A model generated the notes under the pieces. That model had not been told where the DNA came from. It made no database searches and saw only the letters and a list, made by a program, of their open reading frames with translations. A stretch of 64,000 bases of DNA from Lachnospiraceae bacterium (lineage in GTDB: Bacteria; Bacillota; Clostridia; Lachnospirales; Lachnospiraceae): the NCBI GenBank assembly GCA_902363835.1, contig CABJBM010000026.1:23285-87284 (forward strand). The letters are read 5' to 3'. The position numbers were made by a program, and so were the translations under genes. How positions within the stretch are numbered: the first letter of the stretch is position 1; each line of letters begins with the position of its first letter. This document shows, piece by piece, positions 48,295-58,418 of the stretch.

Positions 48295-48738
48295 TTAGTT
48301 AAAAGGTAGGTCCGGATCTTCCACTCCATCAGGGATATTCAAAAATCCATTGCCAATCGCATTGGAAGGTGCTGGCTTTGAGGCCACCTGACTTGCGTCA
48401 CCAGAGGTATTTTTGCTATCAGCAAACTCCTGTGTTCCAATAATGATATCTGTTGTATAAATCTTTATCCCTTCCTTGTTGGTATAGCTCCCTGTTTGTA
48501 TTCTTCCGGAGATCAGCACTCTCATTCCCTGACGGAAATATTTTTCTGCAAACTCTCCTGATTTATCAAAGGCAACACAGTTAATAAAATCTGCGGTCTG
48601 TTCATGGCCCTCCTGATTAGTGCGGCCTATACGGTCAACTGCAAGAGTGTATTTTGCAACTGCAATGGATCTTTCCCCCTGGGAATATCTTATATCTGGA
48701 TCACGGGTCAATCTTCCCATTAAAATTATGTAATTCAT
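48295..48738 (-). CDS. ssb: Single-stranded DNA-binding protein
   Basis: The 147-residue protein starts MNYIILMGRLTRDPDIRYSQ and has the OB-fold pattern (VAKYTLAVDR, DFINCVAFDKSGEFAEKYFRQGMRVLISGRIQTGSY) and the acidic C-terminal tip DPDLPFN that recruits repair proteins. AGGAGG before the ATG at 48738 sets the start. It lies among surface-protein genes and not beside rpsF/rpsR, so it is probably an extra, mobile-element-type copy. It follows the GLUG gene by about 70 bases. Confidence 0.92.
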   Translation of the reverse strand: MNYIILMGRLTRDPDIRYSQGERSIAVAKYTLAVDRIGRTNQEGHEQTADFINCVAFDKSGEFAEKYFRQGMRVLISGRIQTGSYTNKEGIKIYTTDIIIGTQEFADSKNTSGDASQVASKPAPSNAIGNGFLNIPDGVEDPDLPFN

Positions 48739-48807
48739 ATCTTCCTCCTTTTCTCCCCCTACCCTTTTAAGTAGAGGGAATAACCTTTTCATGCCACTTT
48801 GTTTTTC

Positions 48808-51800
48808 TTATGAGGTCCACTGACCTTTCTCATTTACTTTATATCCATCTGGCGTAATGGTACTGGTCAAAAGTTTTCCTCTTGTTCCATCAGAAACCGG
48901 ATTAAAGTAATACCAAGCTTCCTCTATGTACTGCCAGCCGGTAAGCATCTGCCCCTGGGTTCCATCAGAGGCAGCTTTTAGGTAATAGGTATTCCTGTCT
49001 GCATCCATATACCAGCCGGTCACCATAAATCCATCTTTATCAAACCGGAACCAGGATGCTTTTTCCTGACTTCCCGTAGCATATGGGTTACTGATGTACG
49101 CCCATTCGTCCGTGTACGTTCGGTTTGATGCAAAGATCCATTTTCCATTTGCAGTCTGTGTCCAGGTTCCGGTCACAACTCCAGCCGGAGCCGCTGGCCC
49201 CTGGGTGTTGCCAGCAGCCGTTATCCCCACGGAACGGGAACCTTCTCCGCCGCCCGAAGAGCCTTTACCGCTCACACCTCCTGAAGAACTGCTGGAAGTA
49301 GTGTTATCCACCACTTTAAAATTAAGAGTTACAGTAACCGGGTCGGATTGTTTTCCGTCGCTTGTGACTGCATAAATTGCAACCGCTATAGTTCCGGTAT
49401 ATGGAGACTTTGTCATAGCCTCCTTAATCCAGCTGGCCGTAACCTCCTGTTTCTCATTGAACACCACAGGAGTCACATGTCCTTCCTGATCTACCAAAAG
49501 AATTCCAGGATCCGAGGCTCTCCATAAAACACCTTTTTTGTCCTGGCTTTCGGAATAAACGGAAGCATTGAATTTCTTACTTTCAAGTCCTCTCCACGAA
49601 AGAACGGGATTGTTTCGTTTTCCTGTTTTTGTAAGCACCAGATCAAAGCTTTCGCTCTCCCGATCCGCCTCGATGCATTCCGCCTGAAACGTTAAAAATA
49701 CCTTACAAACGGATGCCTTCTGCCCATCCTTTGTTACAGCTGTGATCTCCACACCCTTTTCCGCCCTGTATGGTGCCCTTGAAAGTGCTTCTTTAATCCA
49801 GGTTGCTCCATCAACCGGGGTTATATTTCCGTCCTGATCAACCCTGACCGCTTCCGGATCGGAGGAGGTCCATATAATACTGCGTTCATAAGGATTATGC
49901 TCTATGGTATCTTCCAGCTCTGGAAGAACGACTGCGGAAAGCTTCCTCGTTTCAAAGCCTGCCTTTTTAACCGTTTCAGAGTGGATATCCCCGGCCTTCT
50001 GATAACCAAGGCTATAAGAAAGAAAGGTCTTATCCAGGGTGATCCCTTCCGGTATGATCCTTGTCTGGTCAATAGTGATCAACCTTACAGTTGCCTGGCA
50101 TGTCACAGAAGCCTGGTTTCCAAGTTTATCTTTTCCGTTCACCGTAACAGCTACATCCCGGATTCCGTTTCCCTGTATTCTTGCATACTCATCATTCTCC
50201 CGAATTCCGTTATCCGTAGCAACGATATCCCGTATCCACTTTGCATCCTTTATGGCGGAAACCGAGGCTTCCCGGTAGGCTTGACTATCCTGAACCACCT
50301 GAATCACCGCCGGGTCCGAACATGTCCATGTCACTTCATCTTTGGAAAAGAAGTCCGGGGTAAAGGTTGCTGTTAATGATTGGGGAGCTGTCACCGTCAC
50401 TTTTTCTTCTGGTACCCTACGGTCCCCGGTGAGGGTCCTTGTTACTGTATAGGTAAGGGTCTGTTTATCAAGGGCTGCTCCCTCTGCTGCTACCAGAGTA
50501 TTATCCAGGATCTGGAATGTAACATTAATTCTGCTGTTTGCCGTGCAGGGCTTCCCTTCAAATGATGCGGAAGGCCTGGTCTGCGGTGTCAGGACTGCAA
50601 CGCCACCGTTCTGGTGCCCCGCTCCATAAATGGTGTTCGGGATTTTATATTGGTAGTTCCCATCCGCCTGCACCTTTTCCGCCTCTTCTAGAATGCTCGT
50701 AAAAAAAGAGGAAGAAAGGTTTATGGAAAGGCTGGCGGATTTGGCAGTATAGCCATCCGTTCCCTCATCATCATTTTTAGCCAGATATATGAGCTGAGGA
50801 TCATCTATGCTCCATTTCACCCGGTTATCTTCCACATCATTATTGACATCAATAATTGCTTTAATATTCACCGGCTGAACTTCGGTTCCCTGCTCCAGCA
50901 CTCCGTTGATATAACGGGCAATCAGCTTTCCTTCCTTATTCCGGATCTCTGTGGTCTTTACCGGGTTCTTCCGGTTCCCGGTCCTGGTCTGTGTCACCGC
51001 AAAGGTATAAACTTCCGGCTCAACCTTGATGGACACGGCTACTTTTTTATAGACAGCTGATATGGAAATACCCTCCTGTGGCATGGAAAAGGTATAAGCA
51101 TGGCTGCTGTCTGAATAAGTGGTACTCTTCTTTATTCCCTTTCCATTGGTATAGATTGGAGTCCCTTCCATCTGGAACTTTTCCGTATCCGTATTCTTTG
51201 GGGCCGTTGTCACGCTGACCGTTGTCCCTGCCGCAATGGCTCCCCGGTGTTCTTTATCAATGGGTTTTGAATACTGTGAGCTTCCTCGTACTTCCAAAGT
51301 GGCGATATCATAAAAATTCTGTCCATTGGCTGCTGTGTCGATCTGGTTCACATTTAACAGATACCCTCTTACAGGACGGCCCAGGAGATTGGGAGCATAA
51401 TGATCCAGAGTATAATCCCCGCTTTCCTCATCCATGACGGCCAGGATGCCAGCCTCTAATTCCTCATAAAAATACCGGTCTGAGACGGTCTTTTTCGTCC
51501 CGCCCTGTACCAGAGTGTAGTACAAATCCCCGGTATGCCAGTAGCCCACATGGGCAGCATAGGTATAATCGTTGTCATCACTGATCTCTGATCCGCACAC
51601 ATTGGTACTGATCTTGCTCTCAGAGTCCGCAAACAGATAGGCTACATCCTCTATGTAATTAAAGTTGGTTGCGGCTCCCTTTCTGGTTCCGATGAAGGTT
51701 CCTTCCCTTGCCAGGGATCCAAGCTGGGAGTTTCCTATGGTCCCCTCAAACCGTGCCGCCTTCAGCTTACCGGCTGCATATCTTCCGGTGATTCCTCCGA

Positions 51801-52974
51801 TGGCTGTTGAATGATAACCGCCAATGGTTCCGCTAACATGAGTATTGTAAATATAGGCTGTATTCTGGTATCCAACAATCCCGCCTATATAGCCGGTTCC
51901 CTGGATTCTGGCCGTGATCCCGTCTCCCGTGGAAACATCACAATCTACGATATAGGAGTCCGATGCAATCCCGGCGATCCCTCCGGCATAAATCACATCC
52001 GTTCCTCCGGCGGCATCGATCATTACCTTTTCACAGGTGGCGTTTTCAATGATTGTGCCGCTGATCTCTCCTGCGATTCCCCCCGAAATTCCGGTAGAGC
52101 GGATATAGGCGTTCTTCACAGTCACGTTCCGGATCCGGGAATTCTCTGCACATCCAGCCACAACTCCGGTCCGGTCTTTTCCCTTGATCTCGCTGCTGTC
52201 CGGAATGATAGTCAAGTCATGGATTTCTGCATCAGTGACTGCACCAAAAAGCCCGACATTGCTATAGCTGGCAAATGTGGTGAGCTTTAAGTTTTTAATG
52301 GTGTAACCTTTCCCATTAAACTGGCCGCTGAAAGGATAGGGAACTGCTCCGGAGTTTTCCGAAGAATCCCGGTAAAAGCCGATGGGTATCCACTCTACCC
52401 CTTGTAAGTCAATGTTTCCTCCAAGAGCAAAATAACATCCGGAATAATTACCGGCATACTTCACTCCCTCGGCTTCCAAAACCGTCATTCCCATGGCGGC
52501 CAACTCTGAAAGCCCCATGAGTTGTTCTCTGTTCCTAATAAGATACGGCTTTTCTTCCGTCCCCTCTCCCTGGCTTCCGTTTAAAAAATCAAAGCTGGTC
52601 TTTCCCGCCCAGGAATCCCAGATATCCCCCAGCGAGCTTGCAGCGGCAGCTGTTATCCCCATTTTAACGGAGAAGGAAACCGTTTCCGGAAATTCTTTCA
52701 GTATCTCTTCTGCATCAGAAGGCGTGGCATCTCTTAAATTTTCTTCCAACTTTTCATCAGTTTCTAAACCGGGTTCCGGTTCCTTTCCGGTTTTTTTCTC
52801 CTCTACTTCCTCATTACCTCCTATACTCCGGCTCATCTGGGAAGGCGTGGCCGTCTGAACTGTCTTTTGTGCGGCTTCCCATTTTTCCGCATACACCGCC
52901 CAGGGCGGCACCGCTGTTATTGCCAGGGTAACACATATGGCATATGCCAGTCCTTTTGTAAATTCTTTTCTCAT
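48808..52974 (-). CDS. GLUG/Ig-like surface protein with cell-wall-binding repeats
   Basis: A 1,388-residue exported protein. Order: signal peptide (about 1-29); acidic low-complexity stretch (about 40-95); a beta-helix-like region of GLUG repeats (about 130-440: VGLFGAV, TGVVAGC, GGIAGE, GGIVGY); a Gly/Tyr-rich linker; four Ig-like repeats (about 670-1,210) sharing LTxTGxRxxP, WxSSDPxxxxVDQxGxxTPV and ATWIKEA; a Ser/Gly linker; and C-terminal aromatic wall-binding repeats (GWYMDADRNTYYL, GWQYIEEAWYYFNP). AGGAGG precedes the ATG. It likely coats the wall or binds glycans; no enzyme domain is seen. Confidence 0.82.
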   Translation of the reverse strand: MRKEFTKGLAYAICVTLAITAVPPWAVYAEKWEAAQKTVQTATPSQMSRSIGGNEEVEEKKTGKEPEPGLETDEKLEENLRDATPSDAEEILKEFPETVSFSVKMGITAAAASSLGDIWDSWAGKTSFDFLNGSQGEGTEEKPYLIRNREQLMGLSELAAMGMTVLEAEGVKYAGNYSGCYFALGGNIDLQGVEWIPIGFYRDSSENSGAVPYPFSGQFNGKGYTIKNLKLTTFASYSNVGLFGAVTDAEIHDLTIIPDSSEIKGKDRTGVVAGCAENSRIRNVTVKNAYIRSTGISGGIAGEISGTIIENATCEKVMIDAAGGTDVIYAGGIAGIASDSYIVDCDVSTGDGITARIQGTGYIGGIVGYQNTAYIYNTHVSGTIGGYHSTAIGGITGRYAAGKLKAARFEGTIGNSQLGSLAREGTFIGTRKGAATNFNYIEDVAYLFADSESKISTNVCGSEISDDNDYTYAAHVGYWHTGDLYYTLVQGGTKKTVSDRYFYEELEAGILAVMDEESGDYTLDHYAPNLLGRPVRGYLLNVNQIDTAANGQNFYDIATLEVRGSSQYSKPIDKEHRGAIAAGTTVSVTTAPKNTDTEKFQMEGTPIYTNGKGIKKSTTYSDSSHAYTFSMPQEGISISAVYKKVAVSIKVEPEVYTFAVTQTRTGNRKNPVKTTEIRNKEGKLIARYINGVLEQGTEVQPVNIKAIIDVNNDVEDNRVKWSIDDPQLIYLAKNDDEGTDGYTAKSASLSINLSSSFFTSILEEAEKVQADGNYQYKIPNTIYGAGHQNGGVAVLTPQTRPSASFEGKPCTANSRINVTFQILDNTLVAAEGAALDKQTLTYTVTRTLTGDRRVPEEKVTVTAPQSLTATFTPDFFSKDEVTWTCSDPAVIQVVQDSQAYREASVSAIKDAKWIRDIVATDNGIRENDEYARIQGNGIRDVAVTVNGKDKLGNQASVTCQATVRLITIDQTRIIPEGITLDKTFLSYSLGYQKAGDIHSETVKKAGFETRKLSAVVLPELEDTIEHNPYERSIIWTSSDPEAVRVDQDGNITPVDGATWIKEALSRAPYRAEKGVEITAVTKDGQKASVCKVFLTFQAECIEADRESESFDLVLTKTGKRNNPVLSWRGLESKKFNASVYSESQDKKGVLWRASDPGILLVDQEGHVTPVVFNEKQEVTASWIKEAMTKSPYTGTIAVAIYAVTSDGKQSDPVTVTLNFKVVDNTTSSSSSGGVSGKGSSGGGEGSRSVGITAAGNTQGPAAPAGVVTGTWTQTANGKWIFASNRTYTDEWAYISNPYATGSQEKASWFRFDKDGFMVTGWYMDADRNTYYLKAASDGTQGQMLTGWQYIEEAWYYFNPVSDGTRGKLLTSTITPDGYKVNEKGQWTS

Positions 52975-53037
52975 TGTTCCTCCTTTACGCTCTAGGAGAG
53001 CATTTCTGCATCTATTTCCATACCGATCTCTAAACTT

Positions 53038-53169
53038 TTAAAGATTCCTGTCAAAATCGGACATTTTAACATAGTATTCCGGAGTTTCTTCCAATTGTAC
53101 ACTTACAAACCTTCTCTCCTCCTTGAAAAGTTTTGTTTTTTCTTCGGAAGTTGTTGTCTTAAAGGGCAT
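53038..53169 (-). CDS. Possible small ORF between two surface genes
   Basis: A 43-residue reading frame MPFKTTTSEEKTKLFKEERR... with GGTGA seven bases before the ATG. It resembles no family I know and overlaps a short AAAGGG/CCCTTT hairpin at its start. It may be spurious. Confidence 0.2.
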   Translation of the reverse strand: MPFKTTTSEEKTKLFKEERRFVSVQLEETPEYYVKMSDFDRNL

Positions 53170-53191
53170 TCCCTTTTCACCGAAACGCCCC

Positions 53192-55552
53192 TTATCCCTG
53201 AGGGAGGGCCATAGCTGGCCGTATACCGATGCTTGTCTCATTTACGCTTACCGGCTGGATATTCCCATCTGCCAAACTGACTGCATAAATCCCATCCCCA
53301 TACCAAAAATCGTCCATTCCTCCATCCTGCGGGGTGCGAAGGTAATATCCCCTGGAATAAGCAGAAACCTGAGATTCCGGATTGTTTACTTTACTCCCGT
53401 TAAACTTCCAGAGAAAATTCCTGTATTTAAGCCCTTCATCTACGGACAAGATAAATACCTTATCCTGTAAAAGCTGGAACATTTCTTTCCCTGTTACCAG
53501 ACTATTGTCATTTAGCTGCTCATACGTTCCCCTCTCCGTTGTTCCTATATACGACCTGGTTACCCCTATATAAGTTTCATGAATAAAATCATCTACTGCC
53601 TGGTCAAGAAGCCATTCCCGGACATTGGAGTATTTATAATTGTTATTAAACCCAAACGTCAGCTTTTTTGATGTCCCATTAACGTCCGACCTTATGATGC
53701 TGTCGCAGAGGAACAATGCTGTTCGCTGACTGTTTCCTATGGCATCCTCATAATCCTCGTCAATACAGCGAAACAGGTAAACCTTATTTCCCATAGTACG
53801 GGCCTGCACATCGCCAATACTGTAATGTATAGCTCCCGGCTCTTCCCTGACCGGTTTATAACAGATATCACAGGTTCCGTCATGATCTGTATCCACATGT
53901 CCGGCAGCCGGTAATATCACATTTTCTTCCTTTCTGCATTTTTGGCATTTAATTGTTTCGTGACCGTTTTCAGTGCATGTGGCATTGACTTTATCTATTA
54001 CCTGATAATCGTGGCTGCAAGCGCTTTCCCAATAGACTTTTTCAAACCCGACTCTTAGAACTGTATATTTCTCGTAAGCTATCGTAAATTCATCCATGAT
54101 CAGTTCAGATATATTTTTAACATTCTGAAACGTCTGATTTACGATCACAGTATTTGGCACATGCCTCTTTGCAATGAGGTAGACCTCTTTCCGTTCCGTA
54201 CCATCAGCCATTGACATCAGGCTAAGAAGCCTTTTATTGCTCTCTTCCATACTCTCCGTAATGATTTGCTGGTCCGAATGCTCATGTCCGCTGAGCGTAA
54301 TATCCTGATTCCTTGCAATCTCCAGCCATCTTTTCAGCCTGTCTCTGGCTTCCTGATCCGGGTCGGTTTCCTCTGGGAGGTACTCCCCTTTTTCAAATTC
54401 AATGAAATATTTCTGTATGCCATTGCCATTTACAAGGAGACTCCATGGGCTTGAAACAAGAGAATGATAATAACACCGGTCAACTCCTAAAATGGTTTCC
54501 GGAAAGTCAATAACAAGCGTTCTCCCCTCTTCTGTCACTCCCTTTTGAGGTTTAAATATCTCATTACTGTGATTCCCCCTCTCAACAAAATAGAGATTCC
54601 AATCAACCTTTCTGGCTTCCGAAGGGGAAGCCCGGCTCTCTTTTTCATAATAAACGTTCAGGATCATAGAATCGTTAGTCAGCTTAAAGCTTTCCTCTTG
54701 CCCCTTGCACAGCTTATACCCATCAATAACCGGCTCTACGATGGCAATTGTTTTCCCCTGTATTTCCACACCGGTCACCGTATGGAGTATTGTCTTGTCT
54801 TTAATATCCATAAACTGTATCATGTACCTGTACTGCTTTTCTTCCCTGTCCAGTTTCTTACTTTCCTCGGTAGATTCTTCCTCAATAAGCTCCTCCTCCG
54901 CAAATTTCTCTTCCGTAAATTCTTCCTCCATAAATTCTTCCTCCGCAAATTCCTCCTGTGCCGGAATTTCTGTCTTTGCTTCTGGCTCCTGTTTATCAGT
55001 CTCCGGATTATTCGATCCATTCCCCAGCCTGTAACTGTTTCCTTTCCCGCCAGAGCCTCCCCCAGAGGACTTACTCACTGATATCACCTTTTCAGAAACA
55101 GCTGTCTGTATGCCTTTTCCAGCCGTATACTGTACCCTTCCGTTTTCATTAATCCAGGCTCCCGAAGCATCTACAAAATACCCGTCCGGTGTCCTTTCGT
55201 TTATATACATGACTCCTTCCAGATGATTATTTCCAGATCGATCAGCCAGATAATAACAACGACCGTCAATCCATTGCCAGCCCGTGAGCATCTTTCCCTT
55301 TGATCCATTTGATACTGTGTTAAGGAAATACCATCTGCCCTCAATCAGCTGCCAGCCAATGGACATATAACCTGCATCATCAAAGTAATACCAGGCTCCA
55401 TCAATCAGCTTCCAGGCATTTCTTTCAAAGATCCGATTTTCTTCATACAACCAATAACTTCCCTTTTGTGCCCATGCACCATAGCTTGAAATCGGAATAC
55501 CTATTGAAGCTAACGCTGCACCCAATAAAACAAAACATTTTCTTTTATTCAT
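53192..55552 (-). CDS. Wall-binding surface protein with DUF6273-like C-terminal domain
   Basis: A 786-residue exported protein. A signal peptide (about 1-26) is followed by four aromatic wall-binding repeats (NAWKLIDGAWYYFDDAG, GWQLIEGRWYFLN, GWQWIDGRCYYLA, TPDGYFVDASGAW), a Ser/Gly linker, acidic EEEF repeats (about 197-232), a MucBP-like segment (YMIQFMDIKDKTILH), a four-Cys region with CQKC and CDICY that may bind zinc, and a C-terminal DUF6273-like domain ending GYYLRTP... IGIRPAMALP. The function is unknown. The AAGGAG site is about 15 bases from the ATG, longer than usual. Confidence 0.78.
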   Translation of the reverse strand: MNKRKCFVLLGAALASIGIPISSYGAWAQKGSYWLYEENRIFERNAWKLIDGAWYYFDDAGYMSIGWQLIEGRWYFLNTVSNGSKGKMLTGWQWIDGRCYYLADRSGNNHLEGVMYINERTPDGYFVDASGAWINENGRVQYTAGKGIQTAVSEKVISVSKSSGGGSGGKGNSYRLGNGSNNPETDKQEPEAKTEIPAQEEFAEEEFMEEEFTEEKFAEEELIEEESTEESKKLDREEKQYRYMIQFMDIKDKTILHTVTGVEIQGKTIAIVEPVIDGYKLCKGQEESFKLTNDSMILNVYYEKESRASPSEARKVDWNLYFVERGNHSNEIFKPQKGVTEEGRTLVIDFPETILGVDRCYYHSLVSSPWSLLVNGNGIQKYFIEFEKGEYLPEETDPDQEARDRLKRWLEIARNQDITLSGHEHSDQQIITESMEESNKRLLSLMSMADGTERKEVYLIAKRHVPNTVIVNQTFQNVKNISELIMDEFTIAYEKYTVLRVGFEKVYWESACSHDYQVIDKVNATCTENGHETIKCQKCRKEENVILPAAGHVDTDHDGTCDICYKPVREEPGAIHYSIGDVQARTMGNKVYLFRCIDEDYEDAIGNSQRTALFLCDSIIRSDVNGTSKKLTFGFNNNYKYSNVREWLLDQAVDDFIHETYIGVTRSYIGTTERGTYEQLNDNSLVTGKEMFQLLQDKVFILSVDEGLKYRNFLWKFNGSKVNNPESQVSAYSRGYYLRTPQDGGMDDFWYGDGIYAVSLADGNIQPVSVNETSIGIRPAMALPQG
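54862..54965 (-). repeat. Degenerate 15-base coding repeats (EEEF-type)
   Basis: Inside the 53192-55552 gene, about six to seven units of GAGGAATTT-GCGGAG-type sequence encode EEFAE, EEFME, EEFTE, EKFAE, EELIE. The repeats give a strongly acidic spacer between wall-binding and outer domains. Confidence 0.7.
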
Positions 55553-57671
55553 GGCAAACTTTCATCACTCCTTCTATTTATTCTTTCTCCTCTCAAACCA
55601 ACCATTTTCTTTGATACAGACCGTATATATGCATCTGACCGCTTCCAACCGCCGAAAAACCTTCTGCATTAACGGTACAGATAAGTGTCCGGTAATGTCT
55701 ACAAGCGTTAACGCAAGAAAGAGCATACGTATCTCCTAAAAATAACGGTGGTCTTCTGGAGAAAAGCTTTATGACCATTTTATTTCAAATTTACGGATAA
55801 AAATTATGGGAAGTAAACGGCGAAGTTAACAAAATAACAAAGAGGGAGCACTCGAATGCGCATTCCCCAGAATGACAGACAATCTTAATGTATTAAAGTT
55901 TATGCTTTTTTAATAGCGTAAATCTTCGGTATTTATTACCTTGGGTAATCGTTTGTTGTAATAATATCCTGGATACCTAAATTAACTGGTACATCAAGAT
56001 GCCTCTTTCCATCGGCAATTTAATTTTAAAGAAAAGGTTCGTTTGCCCAAAACCATATTTGAAAATGTAACCCATTTTACCGAACGTAACAATCCAATGC
56101 TTTCCTTGTTTGAAAACCATATGTTGCAAAATTAGAATTTTATTCTTTTACCAGATTTTGACTATTAGAAATAAAAGTAATAATATATAAACCTTTATTT
56201 CAAAAATTTACAAAACTGTTGTTGCAATTACTAAAGGAACAGAACTCTTTATAGTACAATCTATTTTTCAACCTCGACAACTGGCAGCACCTAAAGCACT
56301 AAATGCGCTGATAAAAAAGCAATATAAAAATGGAATGTGAAGATATAAATAAGAAATTAGAAATACAAATCAGAAAATAACACATATTTAAAAGATATGA
56401 TATAGACCACAATTAACAAGTTCCATAAAACTCATTAATCGCACCCAGAAGAAAAAATAACCACTGTCTTCAGGTATCGATTCACCTGAAATAAGAAATA
56501 CCAAAAAACAGCTCCTCAAACATTTTTCAGTCATTAAACTGCCCGCCTATTCATTGATACCTGCATGCCTAAACATAATCATCAATGAAAATAATCGACA
56601 ATTGAAACAATGATAAAAATACTGAATAAAAAAAATCAAAGAACTAATACCATATAACTGGAAGAACAATGAAATGTACAGAATAACTCTTTATCGTCTC
56701 ACATAAGGCAAACTGAAACAAATAAAACTTGCCAAATTCAACCATCAGAGGCAAAAACCTGCAGAGCAAGTCCACCTATGAAAAAAATATTTTTCCTACC
56801 TTATGAGGCAACTATGAAATACCGGAAATAAATTAGAAAAATACAGAAATTAGAAAAAACTCTATCCGTCCCCCATGACAAAGTGAACATTCCATATGTT
56901 TCTGCTGAAACAAATCAAATAAAGACATGATAAAAGAAAATTAATCTATCAAAATAAATAATGGAATCATTACACCCCATATAAACCTAATGCCCTATAC
57001 GGACCTAACAATATTTTAAGAAGGAATATTTGTCGATACTGACCTGAAAAGCCAAATGATCACTGCGAAATGCTCTTAATGAATTCAACTGCAACTTGTA
57101 CATATTGAGGATAGAAATAGAAATTAACCAGGTCTTTTCTCTCACAGCAAATCAAAGTTTCCATAAACCAACTAAAGGAACATATCCCCCGATTCTCTAT
57201 CGCTCCAATATCCTTCCTAATCACTGCTCTGCTGTAAAAACTCTCATTTAACTGGGCTCTCATTTAGAAAAAACTCCCTGCAATGCAAGGAGCCTTTCAA
57301 CCGTACATTTATCACATGAAACGGTATGAGGATTCACCCAAACTGCTTATCTAATACACCGGCAGTTAAGTGCCGTACATGAGGTTTTCGACCTGTGATC
57401 ACAGTATACAACAAACCTCGCAGAAAATCAACATGCTCATGAAGAATTAATACAATCTGCATTACATTAGCAATATATGCTTATTCCACAAAATAACACA
57501 GTTATCCTGAAGAACATGTCACAACAAAAAACGCCAAAAATCCTCCCCAAGAAAATCACTTATAATCCAAGCTCACAGTATCCAAAACATAGGTTATCCC
57601 AGATTCAACAGAAATCATACATTCGCCAAAGTTCTGCAATCCCACCTAATCGGCCTGATATCCGATTTTTC
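55553..57671. other. 2.1-kb A/T-rich stretch without recognisable genes
   Basis: No ORF here combines a ribosome site, coding-like sequence and a known family. The one of most interest, 57060-57263 on the minus strand, has GGGAG about 10 bases from its ATG but an unfamiliar 67-residue product and a hairpin over its leader. The plus strand is markedly A-rich between about 56,300 and 57,000. It may be decayed foreign DNA. Confidence 0.5.
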
Positions 57672-58418
57672 TCAATCCACCAACAACTCGTCAACTGTGA
57701 CAAAGGTATACCCCTGCTTTGTCAAGGTATCAATCACTTCCAGGGCCGCTTCTACAGAAGTCGGGTACACATCGTGAAGAAGGATGGTATCACCAGGTTC
57801 CACATGTTTTACAATATAACGCACTACTTTTTTGGTATTCTTTGATTTCCAATCAAGAGGGTCTAAATTCCAAAGCACCACGGTCATGTTAGTGGTACAC
57901 TCCAGTTCGTCATTCCAGGAACCATAAGGCGGGCGCAGATACTGAGGCCTTACTCCGGTAATCTCTTCGATCAGCCGGTTACTCTGCTCAATCTGCTGGC
58001 AGGCCGTTCCCACTAACTCCTTGCTCATTTGAACATGAGTATATCCATGATTTCCAATTAAATGTCCATCTTCCTCCATCTGTCTCACAATGGCCTCTTT
58101 CCCCTCTATATTTTCCCCAAGAAGAAAGAATGTGGCGTGGATCCCTCTTTGGCGAAGCCCATCGAGAAGCCTTGGCGTATAGACGGAATGAGGACCATCA
58201 TCAAAAGTCAATGCAATCTGCTTATCCCCGGAAAACTGCCTCCTGACCTCATCAACTGCTTCATCGTCCGCACCAACGGGAAGAAACAGAGTATTCTTTG
58301 TTTCCATATATGATTGATACATAGCTTTCGCAAAAACAATATCCAGAATAAAAACAACCAGTAAACAGGCCGCTTTCCATCTCATCTTCATAATCCCATA
58401 AGCCCAGCTTTCTGCCAT
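57672..58418 (-). CDS. Polysaccharide deacetylase (NodB/CE4 family)
   Basis: A membrane-anchored deacetylase acting on peptidoglycan or another N-acetylated glycan. The product of up to 248 residues has one N-terminal membrane helix and the NodB motifs in order: TFDDGPH (catalytic Asp and metal Asp), NHGYTH (metal His residues), RPPYGSWN, W-x-LDPLDW and LLHDVYPTS (catalytic His). All key residues are present. The first ATG at 58418 has no clear ribosome site; the ATG at 58391 (MKMRWK) is a reasonable alternative. Confidence 0.93.
   Translation of the reverse strand: MAESWAYGIMKMRWKAACLLVVFILDIVFAKAMYQSYMETKNTLFLPVGADDEAVDEVRRQFSGDKQIALTFDDGPHSVYTPRLLDGLRQRGIHATFFLLGENIEGKEAIVRQMEEDGHLIGNHGYTHVQMSKELVGTACQQIEQSNRLIEEITGVRPQYLRPPYGSWNDELECTTNMTVVLWNLDPLDWKSKNTKKVVRYIVKHVEPGDTILLHDVYPTSVEAALEVIDTLTKQGYTFVTVDELLVD

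Noticed and set aside
57060..57263. 67-residue minus-strand frame in the A/T-rich stretch
   Set aside because: It has a plausible GGGAG site, but the product is unfamiliar and rich in rare residues, and a hairpin covers the leader. Not strong enough to call a gene.
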